A DNA stretch of 64,000 nt from positions 186,001 to 250,000 of the forward strand of contig NZ_KZ679041.1 of NCBI RefSeq assembly GCF_003024195.1. Reading direction: 5' to 3'. This DNA is from Streptomyces dioscori (GTDB taxonomy: Bacteria > Actinomycetota > Actinomycetes > Streptomycetales > Streptomycetaceae). Shown here piece after piece: positions 9,017 through 16,604 of the stretch. Both the position numbers and the translations under genes were made by a program. How positions within the stretch are numbered: position 1 is the stretch's first letter; every line of letters starts with the position of its first letter. The notes beneath the pieces are model-generated. The model ran no database searches and was not told the DNA's origin. It saw nothing but the letters and a program-made list of their open reading frames with translations.

Positions 9017-10360
9017 TCAGCCCAGCAGGTCATCGAGACGGGCGGCCGTGGCCAGGAGCCTCCGATCGCTCAGGTGGGAACCGACGAGCTGCAGGCCGAC
9101 CGGCGGCGACGTTGTGACAGGCAGGGGAAGTGTCACGGAGGGCAGTCCGGCGGTTGCGGCGGGGGAGGTGTTGCGGATCAGGGTGAAGAAGGTGGGGACC
9201 ACACGGCCGTTGAGAGGAAGACTGTCCTCGTACCGGGACAGGGGCCGGGCGCAGACGGGCACGGTGGGGCTGACCAGCGCGTCCAGCCGTTCCGTACCGA
9301 AGAGTGAGGCGTACGCGGTCTGCATGTCGCGACGGTCACGCAACGCGGAGGCCAGTGCGCTGGGCCCGATGTGTCCCGGTCCGGTGGGCAGCGTCGCTGT
9401 CAGCATGTCCGCGATACCCCGATCCGCAACGGCTTCGAGAACGTCTTCCGTGGTGAGGCCCGTCCCGTAGGCGTCAAGATAGCGGCTGAACGCCGCCGAG
9501 AACTCGCCGAGGACGAGTGGAACACCGATGCGCTTGTCGAACTCGACCAGTGGGGCCGTGTCGACAGGGACCCACTCGATGGATGCGACGGCGAGGCGGC
9601 CCAGGGCGTTCTCCCAGGCGGCCCGAACCTCGTCGTCCAGGTCCTCGGCGAATATCTGTCGCGGCAGCCCCAGGCGCAGCCGGCGGCCGGACTCGATCAC
9701 ATCACCGGTCTCCCCAGTGATCATGGTGTCCATGGCCGTCAGACGTTCGAGTGTGCGCGTGATGGGTCCCGGGGTGTCACGGGTGACCGACAGGGGCGTC
9801 ATCGCGTCCGCCGGATAACGGCCGCTGCTCGGGCGCAGGCCGTAGACACCGTTGAGCGCCGCCGGGATGGTGACGGAACCGCCGGTGTCGGTGCCCAGCC
9901 CGGCGTCGACGATTCCCGCCGCCACCGCCGCCGCCGTGCCTCCGCTGCTTCCGCCGGCGAAGAGCGCGGGATCGGTGGCGTTGCCGACGGCACCGAACGT
10001 GTGATTGTGGGAGGTGCCGCCCAACGCCAGTTCGTGCATGTTCGTCTTGCCCACGACGATGGCACCGGCGGACCGCAGCGCCGCCACCACGGGCGCGTCC
10101 CTGCCGGGGACGAAATGCGCGAGGGCCGGTGTGCCCGCCGTGTTGGGGAGGTTCGCGACATGGATGTTGTCCTTGACCGCCAAGCACCAGCGCTCGTCCC
10201 ACCCCCTGCGGGCATCGTGTCGAACGGCCTCTTCGAGTGCTCCTTCGATGTCGAGGGCGATGAAGGCGTTGAGCCCTTCGGCCGCGTCCGCACGGTCGAG
10301 CGCTGTCCGTACTGTCTCCTCGGTGCTGATCCGCTCTCGGCCCGGCTCGTTCCGTGTCAT
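9017..10360 (-). CDS. Amidase-signature family hydrolase
   Basis: The 447-residue protein contains a complete amidase-signature core. Lys63 is in AVKDNIHV, cis-Ser138 in the FAGGSSGGTAAA loop, and the nucleophile Ser162 in GTDTGGSVTIP. The 75- and 24-residue spacings equal those of the Lys-Ser-Ser triad in fatty acid amide hydrolase. Such enzymes hydrolyse amides, indole-acetamide or ureido compounds; the C-terminal half gives no further hint. ATG at 10360 is preceded by GAGGAG and is preferred over the long extension to 10594. It is monocistronic, with a cysteine-synthase remnant diverging upstream. Confidence 0.85.
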   Translation of the reverse strand: MTRNEPGRERISTEETVRTALDRADAAEGLNAFIALDIEGALEEAVRHDARRGWDERWCLAVKDNIHVANLPNTAGTPALAHFVPGRDAPVVAALRSAGAIVVGKTNMHELALGGTSHNHTFGAVGNATDPALFAGGSSGGTAAAVAAGIVDAGLGTDTGGSVTIPAALNGVYGLRPSSGRYPADAMTPLSVTRDTPGPITRTLERLTAMDTMITGETGDVIESGRRLRLGLPRQIFAEDLDDEVRAAWENALGRLAVASIEWVPVDTAPLVEFDKRIGVPLVLGEFSAAFSRYLDAYGTGLTTEDVLEAVADRGIADMLTATLPTGPGHIGPSALASALRDRRDMQTAYASLFGTERLDALVSPTVPVCARPLSRYEDSLPLNGRVVPTFFTLIRNTSPAATAGLPSVTLPLPVTTSPPVGLQLVGSHLSDRRLLATAARLDDLLG

Positions 10361-10464
10361 GGGGCTCTCCTCCGTGCGTGGGGTGGCTGGCCGCCTCTGA
10401 GACTCGATCACACTCGACCTGTACCACGTCAAGATACGGTCGCGAGGAGACCGGCAGGTTGGTG

Positions 10465-10761
10465 CGGACCGGAGCCGGTGCGCACCGGGTCGAAGGCGTC
10501 GGCACGGGTGTCGTCCCGCCCCTGCTGACCCGGGATGTGTACGACGAGGCCCGCACTGTCGATGAGGAGGAAGCACGTCGCCTGGTGCCGTCACCGGCCC
10601 GGCAGGAGGGCGTGTGCACAGGGACTTCCGGCGCCCTCAACATCACCGGGGCGATCCGTCTGGCGCGGCGTGCGGGGGCCGGCCGCACAGTGGTGACGGT
10701 CGTCCCGGACACAGGACTTAAATATCTTGCGGGCGATCTGTTCGCCGGAGACCCCTCCTGA
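10465..10761 (+). pseudogene. C-terminal fragment of a PLP-dependent cysteine synthase
   Basis: The frame encodes about 98 residues matching only the C-terminal end of the cysteine synthase fold: HRVEGVGTGVVPPLL corresponds to the usual HxIQGIGxGFxPxxL strand, then EEARRLV..EGVCTGTSGA matches the REEGxxxGxSSGA segment, and TVVTVVPDTGLKYL matches the closing DSGxRYL strand. The PLP lysine domain and about two thirds of the enzyme are missing, and no start codon fits the homologous part. It is a decayed gene remnant. Confidence 0.7.
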
Positions 10762-11038
10762 ACCGACGTCATTGGGCCGAGATCGACCCCGGTGCGCGAA
10801 AGGGCGGGCAATCATGGCCTTCTCGACCGTGGCAGCGGGGTGCACCTGTCCGCTGGGACCGGGCGAGGGACTCCGTTGTCGGCCGGCTCGTCGAAGTTGT
10901 GTCCGGTGAGTCGGCACCGCGTTGGGTCCCTTCTTCGGTTGCGTAGCCGGGCGTGATCCTTGACGGCGACGGGACGCCGGGATCCGCCACCGACGTAAGA
11001 CATGACCGCGCACGGGAACGAGCGGCCGCCCGGAACAC

Positions 11039-11057
11039 ACCGTCAGGTGACTGATGC
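11039..11057 (+). promoter_or_regulatory. Motif-A element upstream of glyoxalase gene
   Basis: ACCGTCAGGTGACTGATGC, 76 bp upstream of the start codon at 11133. It matches the elements upstream of the two ssgA-like genes (30634-30654 and 56633-56651) in sequence, orientation and distance. Confidence 0.6.
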
Positions 11058-11132
11058 GGGGTCCACCATCACACACGACAGTGGACGCACCGACCCGCAC
11101 ACACAGCAACGACACAGATCAGGATCGTAGCC

Positions 11133-11579
11133 ATGGACATGAAGCTCGAAGTTGTCATCCTTCCGGTCGAGGACGTGGACCGTGCCAAAGGTTTCTACGT
11201 CGGGCAGCTCGGCTGGCGTTTGGACGCCGACTTCCCGATCAACGACGGATACCGCATTGTGCAGGCGACACCGCCCGGCTCGGAATGCTCGATCATCTTC
11301 GGTGAGGGCCTCACTCAGCAGGAGGCGGGCACCCTCCACGGGCTGCAGCTGACGGTTACCGACATCGTCAAGGCGCAGGAGGAGTTGACCGCCCGCGGTG
11401 TGGAGGTGTCGGGCCCCTTCCGCGACGAGACTGGCGCCTTCCACCACGCCGGCGACGCCCACCGTGTGCCCGGCCTGGACCCGGAGCGGGCCAGCTACGG
11501 CACCTTCGCCTCCTTCAAGGACCTCGATGGGAACGAGTGGTTCCTCCAGGAGGTTACGGAGCGGGCCCCCGGCCGTTGA
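11133..11579 (+). CDS. VOC (glyoxalase/bleomycin-resistance fold) protein
   Basis: The 148-residue protein shows the paired beta-alpha-beta-beta-beta modules of the vicinal oxygen chelate superfamily: KLEVVILPVEDVDRAKGFYVGQLGW opens module one, and GLQLTVTDIVKAQEELTARGVEV opens module two, ending FKDLDGNEWFLQEV, a very typical VOC close with a probable metal-ligand Glu. Functions in the family include glyoxalase, dioxygenase and drug sequestration; none can be assigned. It is followed after 95 bp by the flavoprotein reductase and may be co-transcribed with it. Confidence 0.85.
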   Translation: MDMKLEVVILPVEDVDRAKGFYVGQLGWRLDADFPINDGYRIVQATPPGSECSIIFGEGLTQQEAGTLHGLQLTVTDIVKAQEELTARGVEVSGPFRDETGAFHHAGDAHRVPGLDPERASYGTFASFKDLDGNEWFLQEVTERAPGR

Positions 11580-11674
11580 GGGCCGGTCCGGTGCGGCCGA
11601 TCTGGTCGGCCGCACCAGACCCCTGTCGCGGCCACGACATCTACCAGACCGGCAACCCGTCCACCGGAGGACAC

Positions 11675-13114
11675 ATGACGACCGAGAACATCCGCACCTA
11701 TGACGTCATCGTGATCGGCGCAGGCCCGGTTGGCGAGAACGTGGCGGAGCGCACCGTCGCCGCAGGTCTGAGCACCGTTGTCGTGGAAAGTGAACTGGTT
11801 GGGGGTGACTGCTCCTACTGGGCCTGCGAACCCAGCAAGGCACTGCTGCGCCCGGTCCTGTTCCGCGCCGACGCCGCCCACGTCCCCGGTCTGGATCCTG
11901 CTGTCGAGGGACCACTGAACGTCGAAGCGGTGCTCGCTCACCGCGATCACATGTCCGGTGACTGGAAGGACGACGGCCAGGTCGAATGGCTCAAGTCGGC
12001 CGGCATCGAACTGCTGCGGGGGCACGGGCGCCTGGTGGGGGAGCGTGAGGTGTCGGTGAAGACCTCGGACGGCGAGCCCGTCCACCTGCGTGCCCGGCAT
12101 GCCGTCGCCTTGTGCACCGGCAGCCGTGCGGCCCTGCCCGGCCTGCACGGCATCGAGGAACTGCGGCCCTGGACCAGCCGGGAAGCGACCAGTGCCCGGA
12201 AGCCGCCTGGACGACTCGTGATCGTCGGCGCCGGTGTCGTCGGTGTCGAAATGGCCACCGCCTGGCAGGCTCTGGGCAGCCAGGTCACCCTGCTCGCGCG
12301 TCAGGGAGGCCTGCTGCCCCGTATGGAGCCCTTTGCCGGTGAGATGGTCACCGAGCGGTTGCGTGAAGCCGGTGCGGACGTAAGGTTCGGCGTCTCGGTC
12401 ACCGCCGCGGAGCGCACGGACGGAGGCGAACTGCGCGTCACCCTTTCGAACGGCGCTCGGCTCGCCGCCGACGAGATCCTCTTCGCCATCGGCCGTGCCC
12501 CGCGCTCGGAGGACATCGGACTCGCCGCGGTGGGGCTTGCCGCCGGTGACTGGCTCACCACCGATGACAGCCTGACCGTCACCGCCGTCCCTGGGAACTG
12601 GCTCTATGCCGTGGGTGACGTGAACCACCGGGCGCTCTACACCCACCAGGGGAAGTACCAGGCACGTATCGCAGGCGCCGTCATAGCAGCCCGGGCCCGC
12701 GGCGAAGGGCTCGACACCAGCCGCTGGGGCCCGCACCGCAGCACTGCCGACACCGAGGCGGTACCGGGCGTGGTCTTCACCGATCCTGAGGTCGCTTCGG
12801 TGGGACTGACCGTCCGTGAGGCCGAGCGGACTGGCCTCGCCATTGATGTCATCGACCAGGAGATCGGTGAACTTGCCGGTGCTCTCCAGTACCGTCCGGA
12901 CTACCGGGGCACAGCACGCCTCGTCATTGACCGCGACCGCCGGACCGTCGTCGGCGCCACGTTCGTCGGACCGGGCGTGGCCGAACTTCTGTACTCGGCC
13001 ACCGTCGCCATCACCGGAGAGGTGCCCGTCGACCGCCTCTGGCATGCCGTACCCGCCTTTCCCACCATCAGTGAGGTGTGGCTGCGCCTGCTTGAGAAGG
13101 GGGCCCGGCGATGA
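11675..13114 (+). CDS. FAD-dependent pyridine nucleotide-disulfide oxidoreductase, class-I-like
   Basis: The 479-residue protein has an N-terminal FAD site (VIVIGAGPVGENVA), a redox-active pair C46-SYWA-C51 within GGDCSYWACEPSK, an NAD(P) site (LVIVGAGVVGVEMA), the second FAD motif (LYAVGDVN) and a dimerisation domain. This is the mercuric reductase/dihydrolipoamide dehydrogenase plan. The closing catalytic motif, usually HPTxxE, reads FPTISE, so the general-base His is replaced by Phe; dihydrolipoamide or glutathione as substrate is therefore unlikely. The start follows CGGAGG. Its stop overlaps the GPP34 start by 4 bp (ATGA), so the two are translationally coupled. Confidence 0.85.
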   Translation: MTTENIRTYDVIVIGAGPVGENVAERTVAAGLSTVVVESELVGGDCSYWACEPSKALLRPVLFRADAAHVPGLDPAVEGPLNVEAVLAHRDHMSGDWKDDGQVEWLKSAGIELLRGHGRLVGEREVSVKTSDGEPVHLRARHAVALCTGSRAALPGLHGIEELRPWTSREATSARKPPGRLVIVGAGVVGVEMATAWQALGSQVTLLARQGGLLPRMEPFAGEMVTERLREAGADVRFGVSVTAAERTDGGELRVTLSNGARLAADEILFAIGRAPRSEDIGLAAVGLAAGDWLTTDDSLTVTAVPGNWLYAVGDVNHRALYTHQGKYQARIAGAVIAARARGEGLDTSRWGPHRSTADTEAVPGVVFTDPEVASVGLTVREAERTGLAIDVIDQEIGELAGALQYRPDYRGTARLVIDRDRRTVVGATFVGPGVAELLYSATVAITGEVPVDRLWHAVPAFPTISEVWLRLLEKGARR

Positions 13115-13713
13115 CCACCGCACGGGATCTCGCGATCGTCGCCCTGGGCGCGACGCCGGAGGGGCCCCTGGAGCAGGGCGATCTGGCCCTCGCGCTCGCG
13201 GGGGCCGAGGCGGTCGACCTGCTCGCCCATGGGGCACTGGCCCTGGACGGCGACCGCATGGTGCCTCGTCCAGGGTTGGTGACGGATGATCGGTTGCTGA
13301 ACCGGGCTGCCGGTTCGATCGTCTCCCACGAGCCGTACGAGACGATCGAGCAGTGGCTGTGGCGTCGGGGCAGCAACCTTGCCGCCGCCTACGCCGAAGA
13401 TCTGCAGCGGACAGGGCTCATCGACCGTTCACGAAGCCGTTGGCGTCGGCCGCGATTCGTACGAACTGCGCCGGACGGACCGCTGGAGCGGCCCTGTGCC
13501 GAAGAACGGACGCAGTCGCAGGAAGCTGTCCTGACCGTTCTGCTGGACCAACTCGGTCTCGTGGACGGTCACCAGGCGGTGGACGAGGACCTCTTCGAGG
13601 ATGACGTGGCGAGAGTGCTGGCCGCTGTCGGCGACGCGGTGACCCAGTTGGAGGCCGCACGGTTGAAGCAGGACGTCGAGCGCGCCGCCTTCGACAACAT
13701 GTGGCGGGGGTGA
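13111..13713 (+). CDS. GPP34 (GOLPH3/Vps74-fold) protein
   Basis: The 200-residue protein matches the GPP34 fold of actinobacteria: an opening RDLAIVALGATPEG helix, the LEQGDLALALAGAEAVDLLAHGALALDGDRMV segment, a YETIEQWLWRRG helix, and a second half with repeated helical hairpins. In eukaryotes this fold binds PI4P at the Golgi; bacterial members occur in large numbers in Streptomyces with poorly defined roles, often thought to be membrane associated. It overlaps the upstream reductase gene by 4 bp, suggesting a reductase-GPP34 unit. Two terminator hairpins follow. Confidence 0.8.
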   Translation: MTTARDLAIVALGATPEGPLEQGDLALALAGAEAVDLLAHGALALDGDRMVPRPGLVTDDRLLNRAAGSIVSHEPYETIEQWLWRRGSNLAAAYAEDLQRTGLIDRSRSRWRRPRFVRTAPDGPLERPCAEERTQSQEAVLTVLLDQLGLVDGHQAVDEDLFEDDVARVLAAVGDAVTQLEAARLKQDVERAAFDNMWRG

Positions 13714-13790
13714 GCCCCGCGGCGCAGGTCTGCGCCGCCAGCGGCCCGGCAGCGGGATCACTCTTGTGAGTTCGCCTGCGCGAGGAACCG

Positions 13791-13876
13791 GCCGTGCCCG
13801 GTGGCATCCGAGAGACACCTCCGGGCACGGCACTGCCGACGTACGCCCGTGCCCGTGCCGACTGCGGCACGGGCAC
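13791..13876. terminator. Two adjacent hairpins between convergent genes
   Basis: Hairpin 1 has 11-bp arms at 13791-13801 and 13821-13831; hairpin 2 has 12-bp arms at 13849-13860 and 13865-13876. They lie between the GPP34 gene and the convergent coiled-coil gene and probably terminate both. Confidence 0.8.
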
Positions 13877-13883
13877 TCGCTCC

Positions 13884-14459
13884 TCAGCTGTCCGCCGCGG
13901 CCGTGTTCTCCGGGCGGCCGGATTCGACGAGGGAGTACAGGACGGAGCGCTGCTGCCGGTGACGTTGGATGCGTCCCTTGGCCACGAGCGATTCGAGCGT
14001 GTTCCTGACCACCTGAGGTGTCGGGTCGCGGTCCGGGTGCTTCTCCAGAAGTTCGTCCCGCAACTCCCGCGCCAGCCGTGGCTGGTCGTGCGTACGCAGC
14101 AGGTCCGCCAGCAGCTCACCGAGCAGAGGCTGGCGCGACTTCCCCTTCGTGCCAGCCCTCCCCGAGCCGCCCGCCTGTGCGCTCGCCGACGCCGGGCCCT
14201 GCGGAAGGCTCTCGGCGGTTGCTTGCTGCGTCTTCGCGGCGACCGACTCGCCCTGGAGCTGTTCGGGCAGGCGTGAGGTGTCTGCAAACCCCCCGTAGCG
14301 TTCGGCGAGATTCAGGATCTCCCTCAGGAGCGCCTCCTCCTGCTTCAGCACCGCGATCTGCTCGGTCAGCTCCTGCTGGCGCCGATGGTTCTCTTCCAGT
14401 TCCGACGCGGTCTGTTCTACGTACCGCGATCGGAGCGTGGCGGCTGACTGGCTGGTCAC
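13884..14459 (-). CDS. Coiled-coil protein with C-terminal winged helix, unknown role
   Basis: The 191-residue protein begins with a Glu/Gln-rich heptad region (about residues 15-55) predicted to form a coiled coil, then a flexible Ala/Gly/Ser/Gln linker (75-108), then a compact winged-helix-like domain (110-180) with a Thr-Pro-Gln-Val-Val-Arg-Asn-Thr-Leu recognition-helix pattern and a basic wing (GRIQRHRQQRS). I do not recognise a named family; a DNA-binding regulatory role is inferred from the fold pattern only. GTG at 14459 has GGAG upstream. Confidence 0.7.
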   Translation of the reverse strand: MTSQSAATLRSRYVEQTASELEENHRRQQELTEQIAVLKQEEALLREILNLAERYGGFADTSRLPEQLQGESVAAKTQQATAESLPQGPASASAQAGGSGRAGTKGKSRQPLLGELLADLLRTHDQPRLARELRDELLEKHPDRDPTPQVVRNTLESLVAKGRIQRHRQQRSVLYSLVESGRPENTAAADS

Positions 14460-15281
14460 AACCGTTCACTCCTCGATATGGATGACGTTGCGCATGGTAC
14501 TCACGCCGCGACTCCTGTGCAGATAAGTGTCACAGCCGGACAGTTCGTCCGGCATGTTCGCTCTTTACGATAAACGCCTGTGTCCGTACGTGCGGGGTAA
14601 GTGACGGTACTTCCCGAGCGCAAGCAGTGGGTTTCTCGATACTGCACAAGCCTACGCTTGAACATACTGCTCGGTAAGTGTCTCGTCGAGCTGACCAAAG
14701 TGGCTGTTTCCTGGATATTTTGCCGCAGCAGGGTATCTGGGATCATCTACCGGCTGGACGGCTGTGTTCCCAGGTGTCGGGACCGTCCGAGCGGTGCCTT
14801 GGAAGGGCGAGGATCGCGGCCGCATTCACAGGAGCGGTACGGGTCGCGCATCCCCCGCGAGCTGCGGTCGGAGCCTGCGGGGAGCCGTCATCGGCTTGCG
14901 CCGTCGTCCTCCTTCGTCGACGACGTGTCCGCGGGCCTGTGACACATGCAGGACACAGGACGATCACATAGGGCGCTCACCCCGGGAGGACCGCGCGCTT
15001 ACCGGGTCGGAACCGGCGTCCGGTGACGGTGCGTGGATGCCTCACACGTGAATCGTTGCCACCATGCGTGCACTGGGTATGCTCCGTGCCGGGTTTCCCA
15101 CCGCTGCTGCAAGGCTGGGCCGGTGTGAGGCCGCACCAGCTGCCGAGTCCGACGGCGGCTGTGCTTCGACGACGCGCGCAGCACTACAGAGCGGTGTCCG
15201 CGGGATGGCCGTGACGGCCCGTGTGGGACCACCCAGGCGCAGACAGGACTCTCGTCCTGTCCGACTTTATTTGGAGGACCC
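14460..15281. other. Gene-less region with imperfect inverted repeat
   Basis: About 820 bp without a supported gene. Between 14600 and 14720 the GC content drops, and an imperfect inverted repeat (around 14609-14619 and 14667-14678, arms like ACTTCCCGAGC and GCTCGGTAAGT) is present, with further partial pairing inside. It may be a transcribed structured leader or decayed sequence. Confidence 0.35.
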
Positions 15282-15680
15282 TTGTTCAGCATCACCGTGC
15301 GTGACCACATGATGATCGCCCACAGCTTCCGAGGTCAGGTGTTCGGTCCTGCTCAGCGCCTTCATGGGGCAACGTTCGTCGTGGACGCGATGTTCCGCCG
15401 TCCCGAGCTCGACGACGACAACATCGTGGTCGACATCGGTCTGGCCACTTCCGAGCTCGGGGCGGTGCTCAGCGACCTCAACTACCGCAACCTCGACGAG
15501 GAGCAGCAGTTCGACCAGGTCAACACGTCGACCGAATACCTGGCCAAAGTGATAGCCGACCGTCTGACCGACCGCATCCACCAGGGCGCGTTGGGGGAGG
15601 GAGCGCGCGGAATCAGTGAGCTGTCCGTGACTCTGCACGAGTCCCACATCGCGTGGGCTTCCTACGAGAGGCCCGTGTGA
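15282..15680 (+). CDS. 6-pyruvoyl-tetrahydropterin synthase (PTPS/QueD) family protein
   Basis: The 132-residue protein has the T-fold pattern of PTPS: an N-terminal strand with a metal-binding His (MMIAHSF), the [12 protein letters not shown] strand with a second His, the VVDIG segment, a central [25 protein letters not shown] helix containing the conserved N-x-S/T-x-E, and a C-terminal [11 protein letters not shown] strand carrying the catalytic His/Glu. Enzymes of this family act on 7,8-dihydroneopterin triphosphate; several actinobacterial paralogues serve other pathways. Here it stands alone. Translation starts at TTG, strongly supported by GGAGG seven bases upstream. Confidence 0.85.
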   Translation: MFSITVRDHMMIAHSFRGQVFGPAQRLHGATFVVDAMFRRPELDDDNIVVDIGLATSELGAVLSDLNYRNLDEEQQFDQVNTSTEYLAKVIADRLTDRIHQGALGEGARGISELSVTLHESHIAWASYERPV

Positions 15681-16072
15681 CTTCGAGCAGGAACGGTGTG
15701 CCGCCGCGTCCGGCGGCGGCACACCATGTATTTCGACTGTCCAGCAAACGTATGAATAGGCCGTTGGCCGGGTACATCTGGGTTGGGCATCCGGGCCACG
15801 TCAACGCGGCTCGACCTACGTGACATATGACTCAACCCCCTGCTCCTGCTCGGACTCCGCCGGTTGGCGAAGACAAGAAAAGGGCCAGTAAAACTCCTGG
15901 TGGGAGAGGGTTTCCCGGTCGAGTTGGGCTGCTTGATATACGTACACGTTCCTTGAGCGTGACAGCGACACCACGGCGACACAAAACTGGCAGTCTTCTG
16001 GCACCTGCAGTTGCTTACAGTGCGGATGCCGGGATTGCATCCGGCTTCGGTCCTGAACGACAGAGAACCAGG

Positions 16073-16591
16073 ATGATTCAGAACACTGTGGCCATGTCCC
16101 GGTCCGAGCTGCTCGGCACCATCATGCGGGAGCACCGGGACAGTCTTGTCTCGTACGCCGAGAAGATGCTGGGTGACCGCGAACTCGCCGAGGACGTTAC
16201 TCAGGAAGCGATGATTCGGGCCTGGCGGAACATCGACCGCCTGCTCGGAATGGAGGGATCCGTTCGGGGTTGGCTCTTCACCGTGACACGGAACCTCGTT
16301 ATCGACTGGGTGCGTAAGCCTCATGCACGCAAGGAAGTCGTCGGGGTCACCTACAACGACCCCGTGGTGGGAAACGACATCACCGAAGCGGTGCACAACG
16401 TCCTGGCGGTCCGGCTGTTGTTGCGCCGGTTGTCTCCTGAGCACCGTGCGGTGATCGTCCACATCTATCTGTGCGACCGCAGTCTCCAGGAGACCGCCGG
16501 CATCCTCGGGGTACCGCTCGGTACCGTCAAGAGCCGCCACCACAATGCCCTGCGCAAGTTGCGGTGTGCCGCTCGGTCCGAGGCGGCCTGA
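16073..16591 (+). CDS. ECF-type RNA polymerase sigma factor
   Basis: The 172-residue protein contains sigma region 2 (SYAEKMLGDRELAEDVTQEAMIRAWRNID, then the -10 recognition helix GWLFTVTRNLVIDWVRK) and region 4 (LSPEHRAVIVHIYL..SLQETAGILGVPLGTVKSRHHNALRKLR). It would direct RNA polymerase to a specific promoter set. No anti-sigma gene lies next to it: the next gene converges 14 bp downstream and the upstream gene is PTPS. ATG at 16073 is chosen as the start nearest to the conserved region; the frame stays open to 15827 but lacks homology there. Confidence 0.85.
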   Translation: MIQNTVAMSRSELLGTIMREHRDSLVSYAEKMLGDRELAEDVTQEAMIRAWRNIDRLLGMEGSVRGWLFTVTRNLVIDWVRKPHARKEVVGVTYNDPVVGNDITEAVHNVLAVRLLLRRLSPEHRAVIVHIYLCDRSLQETAGILGVPLGTVKSRHHNALRKLRCAARSEAA

Positions 16592-16604
16592 ACCGTCCGT
16601 GACC

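Noticed and set aside
2506..10360. SRPBCC protein, methyltransferase, cupin, monooxygenase, transporter and amidase as one biosynthetic cluster
   Set aside because: Genes are separated by terminators and long gaps, there is no core synthase (PKS, NRPS, terpene or RiPP enzyme), and several are exported. Proximity alone is not enough.
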